Shown here in pieces: positions 52,823 through 62,587 of a stretch of 64,000 nucleotides of DNA (the stretch's first letter is position 1; every line of letters starts with the position of its first letter). Both the position numbers and the translations under genes were made by a program. The stretch is taken from assembly GCA_965229645.1 (NCBI GenBank), contig OZ245893.1, forward strand, positions 1,922,001 to 1,986,000, read 5' to 3'. The notes beneath the pieces are model-generated. The model made no database searches, had not been told where the DNA came from, and saw only the letters and a program-made list of their open reading frames with translations. The stretch comes from CAXQZM01 sp965229645. Lineage in GTDB: Bacteria > Pseudomonadota > Alphaproteobacteria > UBA7985.

Positions 52823-53869
52823 CTAAGCTTCCATCAACTGGGTCATATGACCCATCTTGCGACCCGCCTTGGGATCGACCTTGCCGTAGTCGTGCCAAAA
52901 GCACTTCACCCCCGCCTTCGGGTGGCAAATGTCGTCGCCAAATAGGTTGGTCATAACCGCGGGGCTGAGTTGGATCGGCGGGCGAAGCGGTTGCCCAACC
53001 AGGGCCGAGATCGTGAGGTCGAATTGGCTTTGATCGCATGCCTCCAGCGTCCAATGGCCCGAGTTGTGGGGGCGGGGGGCCATTTCATTGAACACCAGGC
53101 TGCGGTCATCCAAGACGAAGAACTCTAGGGCCAAGAGGCCAACGAGCTCAAGGCTCTCAGCTAGGTCACGGCTCCATTGCTGCGCCTTGGCCTCGATCTC
53201 GGGCGTGACTTGGCCAGGCACGCACGATTGATGCAGAACCCCCTTGCGGTGGCGGTTTTCGCCGCAGGGAAAGGTCACCATCTGACCCGCCGCATTGCGA
53301 ACCACCAAGGCGCTGGTTTCAAAAGCGAAGTCGATCAAGCCTTCCCACAACAGATCATTCTTCGGGGTGCGGGACCAGAGCGCTGCCAGGTCGGTTGTCG
53401 GGTCAATCCGCCACTGGCCCTTGCCATCGTAGCCAAGACGCCGCGTCTTCAATACACCCTGGCCTTCGGTTTGCGTGGCGGCGTGCTGCATGTCCGCAAA
53501 AGCGTCGATGGCAAAGAACGGCGCCGTGCGCAGCCCCGCCGCCGCCGCGGCGTGCTTTTCTTGGAGGCGGTCTTGCGCGAGGGCGAAGATCGACGCCGCA
53601 GGTTGGCACTGGGTGATTTCGAGGGCTTGCACGGGCACGTTTTCAAATTCCGCAGTCACCTGGTCGCAACGGGCAGCAAAGCCCGCCAAAGCGCCCTGGT
53701 CTTCAAATGGGGCGCAGGTGAACTGGTTGGTCACTTGCGCCAGCGGGGATTGAGGATCCTGGCCGAACCCATGGACGCAAAACCCGCGTCGCTGCGCTGC
53801 TTGCGCCAACATACGACCGAGCTGACCGTCGCCCAAAATGCCGAGGGTGGCCCGCCGTGCCAAGGTCAT
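52823..53869 (-). CDS. purK: N5-carboxyaminoimidazole ribonucleotide synthase
   Basis: The 348-residue ATP-grasp enzyme carboxylates aminoimidazole ribonucleotide with bicarbonate and ATP in purine synthesis. The N-terminus GILGDGQLGRMLAQAAQRRG and the ATP-grasp metal-binding end EMAPRPHNSGHWTLEAC are typical. purE starts 4 bp inside the other end (overlap ATGA), so the two enzymes of this step are translated together. Length is normal. Confidence 0.95.
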   Translation of the reverse strand: MTLARRATLGILGDGQLGRMLAQAAQRRGFCVHGFGQDPQSPLAQVTNQFTCAPFEDQGALAGFAARCDQVTAEFENVPVQALEITQCQPAASIFALAQDRLQEKHAAAAAGLRTAPFFAIDAFADMQHAATQTEGQGVLKTRRLGYDGKGQWRIDPTTDLAALWSRTPKNDLLWEGLIDFAFETSALVVRNAAGQMVTFPCGENRHRKGVLHQSCVPGQVTPEIEAKAQQWSRDLAESLELVGLLALEFFVLDDRSLVFNEMAPRPHNSGHWTLEACDQSQFDLTISALVGQPLRPPIQLSPAVMTNLFGDDICHPKAGVKCFWHDYGKVDPKAGRKMGHMTQLMEA

Positions 53870-54360
53870 CGCGGTCGCAAGGCCACGGCCGCGGCTTGAT
53901 CGGCCCGAAAAGCGGCCAAGCGCTCTGCCAACGCCGCGTCGTGCAAGGCCAAGATCGCGGCGGCGAGCAAGCCCGCGTTCTTGGCGCCAGCGGTACCGAT
54001 GGCCAGGGTACCGACAGGAACGCCGCCTGGCATTTGCGCGATGGACATGAGCGAATCGAGGCCCTGCAAGGCCTGCGATTGCACGGGAACACCCAAGACA
54101 GGCAGGTCGGTTTGCGCCGCCACCATCCCAGGCAAATGCGCGGCCCCGCCCGCCCCAGCAATGATCACTTGCGCGCCCTTGGCGCGCGCGGTTTTGGCAA
54201 TGGCGTTCATGCGCTCGGGCGTTCGATGGGCCGAGGCAATGAGGGCCTCGTGGTCAATTTTTAGGGCCGTGCAGACCTCTGCTGCCGCTTGCAAGGTGGG
54301 CCAATCCGACTGACTGCCCATCAAAATCAAGACGGGTGCGAACCGATCGGGCAAGGCCAT
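53866..54360 (-). CDS. purE: N5-carboxyaminoimidazole ribonucleotide mutase
   Basis: The 164-residue class I PurE moves the carboxylate of N5-CAIR to form CAIR. The active-site motifs MGSQSDWPTLQAAAEV, ASAHRTPERM and GAGGAAHLPGMVAAQT with VQSQALQGLDSL are all present. It overlaps purK by 4 bp and lies 9 bp after the trcR stop, so the four genes likely form one transcript. Confidence 0.95.
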   Translation of the reverse strand: MALPDRFAPVLILMGSQSDWPTLQAAAEVCTALKIDHEALIASAHRTPERMNAIAKTARAKGAQVIIAGAGGAAHLPGMVAAQTDLPVLGVPVQSQALQGLDSLMSIAQMPGGVPVGTLAIGTAGAKNAGLLAAAILALHDAALAERLAAFRADQAAAVALRPR

Positions 54361-54369
54361 GGCGCAAGC

Positions 54370-55077
54370 TTAAGTCGATTCCTCTTTGCGCGACTGCGAC
54401 GCGAGTTTGAACAGAGCGTCGGGGATCGCATAGGGCGCGGGGTCTTCCTTGGCCTTGGCTTTGTTGGCAAAGGCCAGGGCGTCGGCGGCCAATCGATCGG
54501 CGCTGTGGTTGGCGCGGTTGGCGGTCTCTGCCTCCGCCTTCATTTCGCTGGCGGTCTTGCCGTCGGAAACTTTGGCGACTTCGCGGTCCAAATCCTGCTG
54601 CTTGCATAGGCCCAGCAGCACTGGATCACGCGGCGTTATGTTGGCCATGTTCCAATGGGTCCGCTCGCGAATGTTGCCGATGGTGTTTTTGGTCGTCCCG
54701 ATCAGCTTGATGATCTGTGAATCCTTCAGATCGGGGAAGGTCTTGACGAGAAAGGCAATGGCGTCGGGTTTTTCTTGGCGGCGGGCGATGGGGGTATAGC
54801 GCGGGCCCTTGGACCGCTTGGCGGGAAGGGGAACCGTCGATACTTTCAGTTGCAAGCGCGCGTCGGTATCGTTTTCGCACCGCGCAATTTCTTCGCGATC
54901 CAATTGGTTATTTTGCAACGGGCTGAGGCCGACGATGCCCGTGGCCACGTCACCGTCGGCGATTCCTTTGACCTCCAAAACGTGCAGGTCGCAAAACTCG
55001 GCAATTTGCTCAAAACTCAAGGCGGTTTGATCCACCAACCAAACGGCGGTGGCTCTTGGCATCAGGGGCTTGTTCAT
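54370..55077 (-). CDS. trcR: DUF1013 family cell-cycle transcriptional regulator
   Basis: The 235-residue protein matches the alphaproteobacterial DUF1013/TrcR family, with the N-terminal KPLMPRATAVWLVDQTALSF and mid-region IIKLIGTTKNTIGNIRERTHWN, a helix-turn-helix-like segment. TrcR is a transcription regulator in the alphaproteobacterial cell-cycle network. It is the first gene of a four-gene string with purE, purK and tag. The C-terminal 60 residues are alanine/lysine-rich and probably disordered. Confidence 0.9.
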   Translation of the reverse strand: MNKPLMPRATAVWLVDQTALSFEQIAEFCDLHVLEVKGIADGDVATGIVGLSPLQNNQLDREEIARCENDTDARLQLKVSTVPLPAKRSKGPRYTPIARRQEKPDAIAFLVKTFPDLKDSQIIKLIGTTKNTIGNIRERTHWNMANITPRDPVLLGLCKQQDLDREVAKVSDGKTASEMKAEAETANRANHSADRLAADALAFANKAKAKEDPAPYAIPDALFKLASQSRKEEST

Positions 55078-55190
55078 GCCATTACTCTCGATTCAAATTT
55101 CTGGGAACTGACCCGCCTATAGGTCCCGCGCCGCACCCCTGCAAGAGGAACTGCACCGCGCGGCAAGGCGCGAAGGAACGGATGACGCCA

Positions 55191-56288
55191 TCACACATTG
55201 AAGCGGAAATGAAAGATATCGCCGTCTTTGACGCGATAGTCCTTGCCCTCGATCCGCTGCTTGCCCGCTTCCTTGGCCCCTTGCTCCCCGCCGCAGGCCA
55301 TATAGTCCTCGTAAGCGATGGTCTCGGCACGGATGAACCCGCGCTGAAAATCGCTATGGATCGCGCCCGCCGCCTGCGGCGCCGTGGCGCCCGCCCGCAC
55401 CGTCCAGGCGCGGGTTTCCTTGGGCCCCGCGGTGAAAAATGTCGTCAGGTCCAAGAGGGCGTAGCTCGCGCGAATCAGCCGGTCGAGGCCTGCCTCTTCC
55501 AGATTCAAATCGTCCAAGAACGCGGCCTGATCCTCGGCGGGCATCTGGGCGATTTCCTCCTCAATGGCCGCAGATATGCGTAAAGTGCCCGCCCCCTGCG
55601 CCGCAGCCATGGCGTCCACCCTTTGGGTATGGGCGTTACCTTCGACGATCTCTGCCTCGCCAACATTGCAAACGTAGAGCATAGGCTTGGCCGTGATCAG
55701 CGGATGCTGCTTCAAAACCGCCTGGTGTTCGACGCTCAAGTCAACCGAGCGAACGGGCTGGCCCTCTTGCAAAGCCGCAAGGCAGGGGTCGAGGGCATCC
55801 ATGAGGATCATGGCATGCTTATCCTTGACCGCGACTTTCTTGCCGAGGGACTTGAGACGCCGTTCGAGCGATTCTAGATCGGCCAGCATCAACTCGGTAT
55901 TGATGATCTCCGCGTCCCGAACGGGGTCCACCCGATCTTCGACATGCTCTATATTCTCATCCTCAAAGCATCGAACCAAGTGCAAGATGGCATCGGTTTC
56001 GCGAATATGGGCCAGAAATTGGTTGCCCAACCCCTCCCCCTGCGCCGCCCCTTTGACCAAGCCCGCGATATCGACAACCTCCAGTTGCGTTGCGATTACT
56101 TTTGCCGATTGCGCCAAGGTTGCAAGCGGCCCCAAGCGCGCGTCGGGAACGCCGACTTTGCCAGTATTGGGCTCAATGGTGCAAAAGGGGTAGTTGGCCG
56201 CTTGCGCGCCCTGGGTTTGGGTCAGCGCGTTGAATAGGGTCGATTTTCCGACATTGGGTAAGCCCACGATGCCACAATTAAATCCCAT
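55191..56288 (-). CDS. ychF: Obg-family GTPase/ATPase YchF
   Basis: The 365-residue P-loop protein is a translation-associated ATPase. The G1 motif GLPNVGKSTLFNALTQ is near residue 10; the NKxD motif is replaced by NVGE (YVCNVGEAE), typical of YchF and the reason it prefers ATP. C-terminal TGS-like region reads FFTAGPKETRAWTVRAGATA and ends GDIFHFRFNV. ATG 56288 follows GAGGGG. Upstream ATG 56312 would add 8 residues and is less likely. Confidence 0.95.
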   Translation of the reverse strand: MGFNCGIVGLPNVGKSTLFNALTQTQGAQAANYPFCTIEPNTGKVGVPDARLGPLATLAQSAKVIATQLEVVDIAGLVKGAAQGEGLGNQFLAHIRETDAILHLVRCFEDENIEHVEDRVDPVRDAEIINTELMLADLESLERRLKSLGKKVAVKDKHAMILMDALDPCLAALQEGQPVRSVDLSVEHQAVLKQHPLITAKPMLYVCNVGEAEIVEGNAHTQRVDAMAAAQGAGTLRISAAIEEEIAQMPAEDQAAFLDDLNLEEAGLDRLIRASYALLDLTTFFTAGPKETRAWTVRAGATAPQAAGAIHSDFQRGFIRAETIAYEDYMACGGEQGAKEAGKQRIEGKDYRVKDGDIFHFRFNV

Positions 56289-56378
56289 GGAATTCCCCTC
56301 TTCTAATTCCAAGGGTCGCTTGCGTCGCCCCTTGTCTTATGACGGTTGGTCCTATCACTGAACCTCGTTCTTTGCTAG

Positions 56379-57209
56379 GGTCCGTGAACAATTATCTTGC
56401 ACTAATCACGGTTGCAGTGAGATACCAAGCAGCGCGATATGAGCAATCTGTTTTGTCATAAGGCGTTGCGATGCCTCTGAACTCTTTGATCTTAGCGAAG
56501 TAATTTTCCACCAGATGCCGCCATTTATAGACGTGCTTATCATACTGGCGTTGGGTTTTGCGATTTGCTTTGGGCGGGATCACCGCAGTTGCACCGCGCT
56601 GATCTAAGTCTTCGAGAAGCCAGTCTGAATCGAAAGCCTTGTCAGCCAATAGAGCGTCAAAACAGACGCCTTCTATGCGCGGCTTGACCCCTTGCATATC
56701 ATGGGCTTGACCAGGCAACAGCAGAAAGCGAGCCAGGTTCCCTAAGCCGTCAACCAAGGCAACGATCTTGGTCGTCAATCCACCTCTTAAGCGTTCAATG
56801 GCCTGATTTTGAGTCCCCCTTTTGCGCCCCTGGTTTTCTGGTGAACGCTTACGATAGTGCCGTCGATAAGAGCGTATTCAAAGTCGGGATCTTGGTTTAG
56901 AGCTTCAAAAAATTTCTCAAAAACACCCACTGCTGCCCATCGACGGAAACGGCGAAATTGAGTTGCCAAATTCTGGCGGCAAGTCTCGCCAAGGGAGTCC
57001 TGCACGCACCCGCCAAAGCACAGCCTCCGAGAAGAGACGCTTATCTTTTCCAGTAACACCGCAGACCCCATCGCGGCCTGGAATTAGACTTGAAATCCTA
57101 TCCCAGAGTTGATCTGTGACAACAAAGCGATCTGTGTTCGTTGAAACCTCCATTTTGGAATCTTGAAGCACAATTTTGCAGAAATGGGAATCCCTGATGT
57201 CCACGGACC
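56379..57209 (-). mobile_element. IS5-family (IS427 group) insertion sequence, 831 bp
   Basis: Ends are GGTCCGTGAACA (56379-56390) and its near-perfect inverted copy TGTCCACGGACC (57198-57209), flanked by the 4-bp duplication CTAG (56375-56378 and 57210-57213). The transposase is on the minus strand in three frames. It inserted just before the ATG of a truncated copy of the surface-protein gene (57215). Confidence 0.88.
56392..57153 (-). pseudogene. IS427-group IS5 transposase in three frames
   Basis: The first frame starts at 57153 (MEVSTNTDRFVV) and carries LWRVRAGLPWRDLPPEFG. The frame must shift near 56965 to continue with QFRRFRRWAAVGVFEKFF and DGTIVSVHQKTRGAKGG (first Asp). It must shift again near 56800 to reach LTTKIVALVDGLGN, LADKAFDSDWLL (second Asp) and RHLVENYFAKIKEFRGI (Glu). 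The second shift, a -1 step near CAAAAGGGGGA, is where IS427-group elements have a programmed frameshift and may be functional. The first seems to be a mutation. The element is probably no longer autonomous. Confidence 0.75.
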
Positions 57210-57214
57210 CTAGC

Positions 57215-57263
57215 ATGTTCAAGGTATTGGGTCGTAAAATTTCCCTCGTTCCCCGGCTGCTTA
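57215..57263 (+). pseudogene. 5' fragment of a second copy of the surface-protein gene
   Basis: Bases 57211-57263 match 58195-58247 with a few mismatches: the start codon and first 16 codons (MFKVLGRKISLVP) of the surface-protein gene at 58199. The fragment is cut on the left by the IS427-group element and on the right by a TNA-type repeat at TTA (57261-57263). The intact gene has TTA at the same place (58245-58247), so it shows the site before insertion. Confidence 0.7.
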
Positions 57264-57330
57264 TACCAACGGCGAATGAGAATGCCTCTAATGTTCGCTG
57301 GTATAAGGGTCGCGACTGCGGTCCCCTCAG
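57264..57330 (-). mobile_element. TNA-type repeat, terminal half
   Basis: It starts TACCAACGGCGAATGAG after TTA, contains a complete 40-bp module ending TCGCTGGTA (57303), and continues TAAGGGTCGCGACTGCGG before homology stops near 57330. The remaining two-thirds are missing. Confidence 0.75.
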
Positions 57331-57333
57331 CGG

Positions 57334-57376
57334 GCTCCAAGCCCGAAGGGCGTAGGGAACGTCCCCGTTACAAAAC
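57334..57376. repeat. single relative of the 48-bp secB-tkt repeat
   Basis: The stretch GGGCTCCAAGCCCGAAGGG followed by CGTAGGGAACGTCCCCG and ACAAAACAAG matches the unit repeated three times at 63378-63521 with a few changes. It directly follows the truncated TNA-type repeat. Confidence 0.55.
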
Positions 57377-57396
57377 AAGTCGTGGGATCCAGCACC

Positions 57397-57460
57397 CATA
57401 AGTGGGACAGAACAGACAGCACGAACCTTGTGCCGTGCCAAACGACGCCCGACAGGCACG
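57397..57460 (-). repeat. inverted copy of the short repeat at 33005-33062
   Basis: The reverse complement reads GCCTGTCGGGCGTCGTTTGG and then CACAAGGTTCGTGCTGTCTG, about 80 percent identical to 33005-33062. No gene is recognisable in it. Confidence 0.5.
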
Positions 57461-58198
57461 CCTCCAGGGGGAGGGGCGGACCTAGGGGTCAGCACTTGTT
57501 TCTGCTGCGATTGCTGGGGTTGCCGACCTTAGCAACGAGAGCCCCCAATCCGCGCGGTTGGCCGAAGGGCGTGAAAGATATGTATAGAGTTTGTGTCAGA
57601 CAAAGATAAGTTGATACAAAAATTTACAGCAATTGATTGTTCGCTGGAGTATTGGAACAGGCTGAGGTAGTCGTAAAGGCCTGTTTTTTAGGGTTTTTGG
57701 CGCTGGCCGTCGGCCAGAGCCAGGCGGTTGCTGGAGGTTGGTCTATATCAATCTCGAACGTTATTTTGAGGTATGCCGTTGATCGTGGGTCCTGGAGCGG
57801 CGGATGTTGGTTCTAGGTCTTAAGGTCGCGGTTTTGTATTGATTTATTTGAGGTGAGAAAGGTCGGTTCCTTTCGAAATACGAAGCGCTGGCATTGAGTC
57901 GGGTTCTTCTGAGTCGTCCAGGCCTGGGATGCGCAGGCAATTGGTTGCATGGATTCCCAAAGGGATAGGTATGTCAAAGAAACGTGATTGTTTTGAGTTG
58001 CTTAAACGCAACTTTAAGTGTTATAGAAACTTAGAATGTTTCGTAAGTTTGCTTTCTGCGTTGCGGGCGTCCGCCAAGCCTGCGCGGCCCTGGGCGTCGG
58101 CCCTGGTGCCGCAGGCAGGTTTAGGCCGCGCCTGGGATCGCGGTGCCCGCCCGCTGGCGCTGGTGCCTGCAAAGGGTTCTCGGTCAAGGAGTTTTAGC
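57461..58198 (+). other. long gene-free leader before the surface-protein gene
   Basis: About 740 bp with lower GC than the neighbours, no recognisable gene, and a hairpin GGCGCTGGCC / GGCCAGAGCC near 57700-57722 just after a T-rich stretch. The frame of the surface protein is open upstream to 57929, but the natural start is 58199 after AAGGAG. The promoter of the surface gene should be here; I cannot place it. The region may hold a long regulatory leader. Confidence 0.4.
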
Positions 58199-60751
58199 AT
58201 GTTCAAGGTATTGGGTCGTAAAATCTCCCTCGTTCCCCCGCTGCTTAGACGGGGTGGCGGATCGTTTGGCGCGCTCGCGACGCTCCTGTCCGCTCTGTTG
58301 ATGCCTGCAGGCGCGCGCGCTGACGTTCCTGCAGACTGTGATATCGGTAATTTTGGCGGTGTCACGACGCTCGCAGCAACCAGCGATACGTCATCCCCGT
58401 GCTATGGCAAACTGATTGTCAGCCAGTCCGATTTTGACGGAGCTGGTTCCGACCATGCAAATCAGGGAGGAGACGATAGTTTCAGCATTTCATTTAACTC
58501 CCAAAGTTACTCTACCGACCGGTGGTACACAGGCAACATTACGGACATGAGTGATTATTTCCGCGCATCCAGCTTCAATGGAGACATAAGCGGTTGGGAT
58601 ACGTCAAGTGTGGAAAATATGTCCTATATGTTCTATAATGCATCCAGCTTCAATGGAGACATGAGTAACTGGGATACATCAAATGTGCAAAATATGTCCA
58701 ACATGTTCTAAGGTGCGTCCAGCTTCAATGGAGACATGAGTAACTGGGACACATCGCAAGTCACGAACATGAGCAGTATGTTCCGCAACGCTACTAACTT
58801 CAACCAAGATATCGGAAACTGGGATACATCCAAAGTCACCAATACGGTGAACATGTTTAACAGTGCAACGTCCTTCAATCAAAATATTGGAGGTTGGGAT
58901 ACGGGTAGTTTAGTCCAAGCGAGCTCTATGTTTGTCAGCGCCGCCTCTTTCAACGGAGATATCTCAGGCTGGAACACGAGTAAGCTTGAAGAAATGAATG
59001 GTATGTTCAACGGGGCAACCGCGTTCAACGGCGACATTAGCGGCTGGGATACATCAGCGGTAACGACCATGAATAACATGTTCAAAAACGCCGAATCCTT
59101 CAATCAGAACATCGGTGGTTGGGACACATCCTCCGTTACCTCTATGGAAGGAATGTTCCGCGCTGCCTACTTCTTTGACGCAGATATAAGCGGTTGGGAC
59201 ACTTCAAGTGTTACGGACATGAGTCATATGTTCTATAGCGCGCACTTGTTTCGCCAAGACCTCAAAAATTGGGACACGTCGCAGGTCAGGGATATGGACT
59301 ATATGTTTAGGTACGCCTACTACTTCAACTCCGACTTGTCGGGTTGGAATGTTACCCATATCGCAAGCGTGCCGACAGAATTTGACTACTACTCAAATCC
59401 CGAGTGGATCGATGATCATAAGCCAGTGTGGGGAACGTCTGGGAACGATGCCCTCACAATTACCACCTTATCGCCCGCCAAGGGCGCGCACGGCGTCGAT
59501 GTTGGCGCGGTTTTAAGCCTGACCTTTGATAGAGATGTTGAACCAGGCACGGGTGACATTTGGCTTTACAGCGCTGATGACGTTCTTGTGCAGCGATTTG
59601 ACGTCGAGTCCGACGTCACCTTCAGCGATGCGACGGTAACCCTCAACCCCGCGACCGATTTGGCCGATGGCAATAGCTATTACGTTCAGATCGCGGCGGG
59701 CGCGATTGTTGATGCGTCTGATGCCAGCTACGTTTTTGCGGGCATTTCCGATACCAGCACCTGGGCCTTTACCACCCAAGGCGACCATGAGTTTAGCGCC
59801 GAGCAAGTGAGCCTGATCGAGACATCCCTGCTGGTCGCCGACACCATGGCGGCCCAACCCTTGAACGCGGCGGCCTTCGCGCTGACGCAGAGCGCATCTA
59901 GCGGCGGTCAGCTAGACGGCAGCTATCCGCCGCCTCGGAATCTTTACATCGGTCAACTGCAAGTCGTGTCGGGGCGCGACGGCGGCGGCGGGTTTTCCTT
60001 GGTCGATTGGTTCACCTACGGGATCGCCGATTCCAACCTGGATGCCGACTTGTCGGGCGATGGGCTGCTGGCCTACGCCACCTTGGGCACCGAACTCAGC
60101 AAGACCGAGGATCAGGTGAGGGGCCTTACTTACGGTATTGAAGTGTCCGAATGGACTTACGAAGACGAACCCGATGTCGATCGTCTGGGCCTGTCTTTTG
60201 GTTATTACCAGGGCCAGGCCTTGAACGGGTTGATGGCCACGGGCTCGGCCACTTTGACCCTCCTGACCAATGACTTTGTCAACGAAGAGGGCGCCACGGG
60301 CGACGCTCTCTCGACGCGCTTCATGCTCAGTGGCGAGGTGCGCGGCAAGCGTGAGTACGAGGACGGCAGTTCCCTGGCTCCCTTTGCCAACGTGTTCATC
60401 GCAAGTGAATCGGTGGACGCCTTTGACTACAGCGACGGGGAGCGGGTGAACAGCGCCACAGTCGATGAGGGAAGCTATAGCGTCGGCCTGGAATACGAAT
60501 CCAAGGCCTATACGCAGGGGCGCTACCTGATCCGCGGGTCGCTTGGTCAAACCTTCGGCGCTGAAGAAATCACTTTGAGCGATGGGGCGGTCTACAAGCC
60601 CAACGAAGACATCACAGGCACCGTAACCTTCGGGTGGGACCTGCCAGCGCAGGGCGATTCCCGCACCAGCCTAGAGCTGACCTTCGAGGGGCTGGGGGAT
60701 TCCGACAGCGAGGTCATCCGCCTCGATGGCAACTGGGATCGAGCGTTTTAG
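58199..60751 (+). pseudogene. BspA-type (DUF285) repeat surface protein with Ig-like and barrel-like domains, internal stop
   Basis: The frame from ATG 58199 to 60751 (851 codons) encodes a signal peptide (cleavage after GARA, about residue 41), about ten 25-residue BspA/DUF285 repeats (residues about 120-400; consensus FNxDIxxWDTSxVxxMxxMF), an SbsA-type Ig-like domain (about 420-525) and a C-terminal region like an autotransporter beta-barrel ending in Phe (about 545-850). Codon 171 is TAA (58709-58711) where the repeat pattern calls for TAT (Tyr in MFYGASSFN). Everything else is open, so the stop is a single-base change, a reading error or a switch. An ATG at 58736 could restart but would lack a signal peptide. 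AAGGAG precedes 58199. Confidence 0.8.
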
Positions 60752-60757
60752 GATTTT

Positions 60758-62584
60758 ATCCTGCCTTATTCATGAAGGTGGCAAATTTTGGAACGAGATC
60801 GGGTTTAGGCGGGGTTTTGAGGCAGGATGCGTTGGAGATTTTGAGCATCGAATGATTTGTTGAGGGTCCTGGTGGCCATATGGCGTAAATCTGTGAACAG
60901 GATCGAGTATTTGGGGTGTTTTTTGCTTCGTTGACGCAGGGGTGATGGGTCGCCAGATCATCGAGGTGGGCGACAAGTTTTTCAGGACAGTCTATTTTGC
61001 GCTCTGATTTTATGGGGGTGGCCATGCCATGCGGTTGATGGCTGGCCATATCAGGCTCCAGAAGCGCTGTGCACTTTGGGCAACGATTAGGATTGCGCGG
61101 CGGGCATGGATGGTGATTCGGGCACCGATCGAGAGCACGCGTTCACGATAGCGGCGCAGGCTCCAACCAGTGCGCGTGGCAGTTTCCATGCACCGTCGAC
61201 CAGCATGCAACAGACCGTAAGCCAGCAGATTGAGTAGCAGAAGGGCTTCGTTACGGGCGAAGGCCTCAGCTTCAGCCTTGATCTCAGCTTCAGCCTTGAT
61301 CTCAGCCTCAGCTTCGGGCTTGGATGGGGAGGACGGAGAGGAGCCTTTAGTGTCCTTCCTGGTCCGCACTGTCGATGACAGGGTCGGCCCCAGCACGTCC
61401 ATCAACTCACCGAAGCTGTTTTCGGCTGCGCCGCGTTTGCGGTAAAGCGCCAGCAGGTCTTGGCCAGGCATATGATCTTGTGTGAGGTTGGTGATCAGCC
61501 AGAAGCGATCCAGCAACAACTGGCCTGGTCGCTCGACGACAACCAGAACGACCCGCCGCGCCTTCGACCATGACTTGGCTTGATACTCCATCTCATGAAA
61601 CCACATGCCGCCATCAGCTGGTGGGCATCCTTCTGGGCGCTTCATATTCGGGGCGGCTAGTCGGTCCAGGGCCTTGTTATTGCACAATCGCGCCACGTAG
61701 GAGATGCCGCGCTCATCCAACCCGCTCAGCACTTTCGCTTCTGGAAAGCCCGCATCCATCCGAACCATCGCTACCTGACACAGCTTTGTCTTCGCACGAT
61801 CAATCAGGTCCAGAATGAAGCTGAGCGCTCCGTCGGCGGTGTGAACACTGCCTTTGCGAAGCCGTGCGTCCAGCAAATCGCCAGTCTCGGCAATGCCAGC
61901 AATGATCGGGTGATACATGCGCTGACGATAGTGCCCATTCCAGGCTGAACCAGGCTGCTTGCCATGCACCTCAATGGGCAGACTGTCCACATCAAGGGTC
62001 AGATATCGAGGGCGGTGTCCACGACGCTCGGCCCGCAGGCGACGGCCAGTCAGTTCCATCACGCTCTCGCGCAAGACCTGAAGGTTGGCTTCGCTGGAGA
62101 GCAAATCAAGCAACCGCGACAAGGTAGGCCCGCGAGGGTAGATGGCGCTCTTGGTCCAGAGGCGTTGTGCTGCGCCTGCACGAAGTTGACAGCCGAAACG
62201 CTGGATCATAGCGTAGCGCATCAGCATCGTCTTGATCACGCCAACCCTGAGCCAAAAGCAGAACCCTCGTTCTCAAGAGTTCAGGCAAAGAATAAGTTAC
62301 AAGGTGGGAACGGCGCGTATCCTCAAGCCGAGCCATCAGCCACGAGATGATACCTGAGCGCTCCATCAACTCGCGCTGCACAATGGCTCCCCCATCTCCG
62401 CTCAGATGCTCAGCCCGGCTCTCCACGGAAAGACTCCGGTTGAATGATGTTGTGAATAGAGGTAGTGTTTCACCCATGGCGTGGCTCGGTCCTGGCTGTT
62501 GTTTCTGTCTCTAAACACTTGATTCTACAGCTTTTTCCGCGTCACGCCATACAAATCAACAGATCAGACGCGAATAAGAGGGGT
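60758..62584 (-). mobile_element. IS1380-family insertion sequence (ends approximate)
   Basis: A frameshifted IS1380-type transposase lies at 61010-62477. Weakly matching ends (CCTTATTCATG near 60770 and, inverted, CTCTTATTCGCG near 62572-62583) suggest the boundaries, but the inverted repeat is short and imperfect. No target duplication was recognised. Confidence 0.6.
61010..62477 (-). pseudogene. IS1380-family transposase, frameshifted
   Basis: The N-terminal part starts at 62477 and runs LLAQGWRDQDDADALRYDPA, typical of IS1380. The frame must shift near 62130, where one extra G in a GGG run would explain it (expected LPSxPTLSRLLDLLS). The rest reads LDVDSLPIEVHGKQPGS (first Asp), VRMDAGFPEAKVL (second Asp) and RGAAENSFGELMD (Glu). 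Near 61245-61325 is a low-complexity expansion, coding KPEAEAEIKAEAEIKAEAEA, from an 18-bp tandem repeat; this is not usual for the family. The element is probably inactive unless the frameshift is bypassed. Confidence 0.8.
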
Positions 62585-62587
62585 TTA

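Noticed and set aside
57929..58198. Longer N-terminus for the surface protein
   Set aside because: It would bury the signal peptide; AAGGAG lies just before ATG 58199, and the paralogous fragment at 57215 is conserved only from just upstream of the same ATG.
58709..58711. Reassignment of TAA to Tyr, suggested by the two internal TAA codons
   Set aside because: TAA is the normal stop of tctC, thrS, atpF, atpD and other core genes here; point mutation or error is simpler.
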